Source: Vasconcelosia minhoensis LEGE 07310
Lineage (GTDB): Bacteria; Cyanobacteriota; Cyanobacteriia; Phormidesmidales; Phormidesmidaceae
Reading direction: 5' to 3'
Assembly: GCF_015207255.1 (NCBI RefSeq)
Contig: NZ_JADEXG010000012.1
Location: 36,316 to 100,315, forward strand
DNA length: 64,000 bases
This document shows, piece by piece, positions 62,977 to 64,000 of the stretch. Every line of letters begins with the position of its first letter. The first letter of the stretch is position 1. The notes below the pieces were generated by a model. It saw only the letters and a program-made list of their open reading frames with translations. It searched no databases and had not been told where the DNA came from. The position numbers and the translations under genes were made by a program.

Positions 62977-63123
62977 TTAATTAGAGGTGGAAAAATTATC
63001 TTTTTTGTAGGGTAACAGATGAGCCGCAAAATCGAAATAGAAGAGGCAATGCCCTTTATTTGCAATGACGATCGCAATATGAAGCCCTAACATTCCCCAT
63101 ACCAGTAATACCGCGAGAGACAA
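62977..63123 (-). CDS. Possible small membrane ORF
   Basis: 48 residues from TTG 63123: SLAVLLVWGMLGLHIAIVIA as one membrane segment, then a hydrophilic end KKDNFSTSN. It may be a separate small protein or the frameshifted tail of the membrane protein upstream, whose stop at 63137 lies 13 bases away. Weak. Confidence 0.25.
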   Translation of the reverse strand: MSLAVLLVWGMLGLHIAIVIANKGHCLFYFDFAAHLLPYKKDNFSTSN

Positions 63124-63136
63124 GTGCTGTATTGCC

Positions 63137-63757
63137 CTACCGGGGGTGATGACGCAACAGCCATTGCAGACAAATTCCGGTAACGATGCCGTAGCTTAGC
63201 CAACCTGCCCCATAGCCCAATGCTGTCGGGAGTGGTGCTGGCAATAGCCCTGACTGCAAAATGTACGCGACAGTTGAGCTACTTGCTCCATCTAACGCAC
63301 CTCCTAAAGCGCTGACCAAAATCCACCATTCTGCTTTACGGACAAATCGTGTCAAAATCGGAAACTGAGCCGTGCCAAAAATAGCCAGTACAATCGGCTG
63401 TGTGACCAGATTCGACCAAAAAACTGGCCATGCGCCCAGTGTGCTCAGGAATTGAATAAGCGGATCAAAAAGGGGTGTGATGAAAGAACTCACCAGCGCT
63501 AGCCCAAAAGTCCATCCCTGGGTGCTAACCACTATCCACCAAAAGGCTTTAGGAATGTATTGGCGCAAAACGAGCCATTGGGCTGCGCCAATCAACAAAC
63601 CTGTAAAAAAGATGGTTGCTACAAGCTGAAAAAAGCCTGATGCTTCCAGTGCTCCAACGATCGCCCCCGCGATTGTTGGAGCCAATGTCCACCAGAGCCA
63701 CAGGCGAGGTGCGATCGCCAACTGTCGGGTGTCATCTCGCCATTTATGCTGCTCCAT
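63137..63757 (-). CDS. Multi-pass membrane protein, unknown
   Basis: 206 residues from ATG 63757; the longer frame to 63874 adds a charged stretch and is not preferred. Five or six hydrophobic segments, with paired motifs LLIGAAQWLVLRQYI and GTAQFPILTRFV, AFWWIVVSTQGW and AEWWILVSALGG, suggesting an internal duplication. The pattern recalls other bacterial membrane proteins with AQWLVLR repeats; function unknown. Confidence 0.65.
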   Translation of the reverse strand: MEQHKWRDDTRQLAIAPRLWLWWTLAPTIAGAIVGALEASGFFQLVATIFFTGLLIGAAQWLVLRQYIPKAFWWIVVSTQGWTFGLALVSSFITPLFDPLIQFLSTLGAWPVFWSNLVTQPIVLAIFGTAQFPILTRFVRKAEWWILVSALGGALDGASSSTVAYILQSGLLPAPLPTALGYGAGWLSYGIVTGICLQWLLRHHPR

Positions 63758-63852
63758 AATGCTCACCCCAGAGTTGCACTTCAACTCTATATCTGTACGG
63801 CTTTGTTGCATGAATTGAGAAAGGGACAGGGGTTTCCCATCTCGGTCGTTTT

Positions 63853-64000
63853 CTAGGCTGCAACGCGGTAGCAATCAGGCATTCCGAGCTGCGTCATCCG
63901 GTTGAGCGCCTTACATTCAATCATCAACTCGGTGGTTTGAGCTGCTATCTTTCTGGCACACACCTCACCTGTGAAAACGGTTTTGAGTCGGTACATCCCC
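63853..64000 (-). mobile_element. Transposase C-terminal end, runs off window
   Basis: The minus frame from the window edge to TAG 63853-63855 reads MYRLKTVFTGEVCARKIAAQ, LMIECKALNRMTQLGMP and DCYRVAA, the typical tail of an IS4/IS5-type DDE transposase of cyanobacteria. Only about 48 codons are visible. No terminal inverted repeat was identified between the stop and the membrane gene start. Confidence 0.75.

Noticed and set aside
1..64000. tRNA, rRNA or CRISPR arrays
   Set aside because: No TPsiC-arm motifs in cloverleaf context, no rRNA-like conserved stretches and no regularly spaced repeats were seen.
57891..64000. Recent transfer from a non-cyanobacterial donor
   Set aside because: HIP1 octamers still occur (for example near 60454, 60940, 61418, 61984 and 63711), arguing for a cyanobacterial source.

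Overview
The window is chromosomal DNA from a cyanobacterium. The octamer GCGATCGC (HIP1) recurs throughout, and there are several cyanobacteria-specific genes: a PAM68-type photosystem II assembly factor next to rpsO, the NDH-1 assembly factor Crr6, a DUF3727 protein, group-2 sigma factor, FurC/PerR and FurB/Zur regulators, a HetZ-like protein, and StpA. StpA is the phosphatase of glucosylglycerol synthesis and suggests a salt-tolerant (marine or brackish) strain. Base composition is moderately GC-rich. No tRNA, rRNA or CRISPR array was seen.

Layout. 1-2500: 3' end of a photolyase, then a compact unit with a divergently read HTH regulator, palindromic GTCC-N3-GGAC boxes at three places, and an apparent stand-alone RNA ending in a strong terminator; its 3' half recurs on the other side of the regulator. 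2500-7130: HtrA protease, dnaA, an oriC-like intergenic region rich in DnaA boxes, and dnaN. 7300-12700: perR, four cyanobacterial hypothetical envelope-type genes, and an MlaE-like permease. 12800-21950: a soluble UrtA-like/GAF/histidine kinase, RidA, a secreted FAD oxidoreductase, a 33-residue membrane ORF, an 8-oxoguanine-deaminase-type amidohydrolase and moaE. 22000-37000: housekeeping and metal genes (xth, CDF exporter, murG, purS-purQ, zur, NfeD-slipin, glucokinase, stpA, peptide ABC permease, cysteine desulfurase, priA). 37000-53800: sigma factor, M15-type peptidase with internal repeats, rpsO-pam68, HetZ-like gene, sugar transferase, galE, a compact ruvX/DUF3727/mltG/yqeG/proB run, a CofE-like gene, crr6 and wecB. 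54100-57900: DUF1400 hydrolase and ilvD.

57900-64000 is different. It holds small stress or accessory genes with intact ribosome-binding sites (UBP zinc finger, SnoaL-like, RidA, NmrA) among broken ones: two frameshifted genes, an AraC remnant, an N-terminally truncated membrane gene and, at the right edge, a transposase end. HIP1 sites persist here, so the material looks cyanobacterial but is rearranging and decaying.

The two observations I would check first are the regulator/operator/RNA unit at 1250-2420 and the cytosolic amide/urea-binding histidine kinase at 12833-15580. Start codons were moved from the longest frame to internal ATG/GTG codons where a Shine-Dalgarno sequence or family length supported it; these choices are noted per gene. 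All identifications come from reading the sequence, with no database search.
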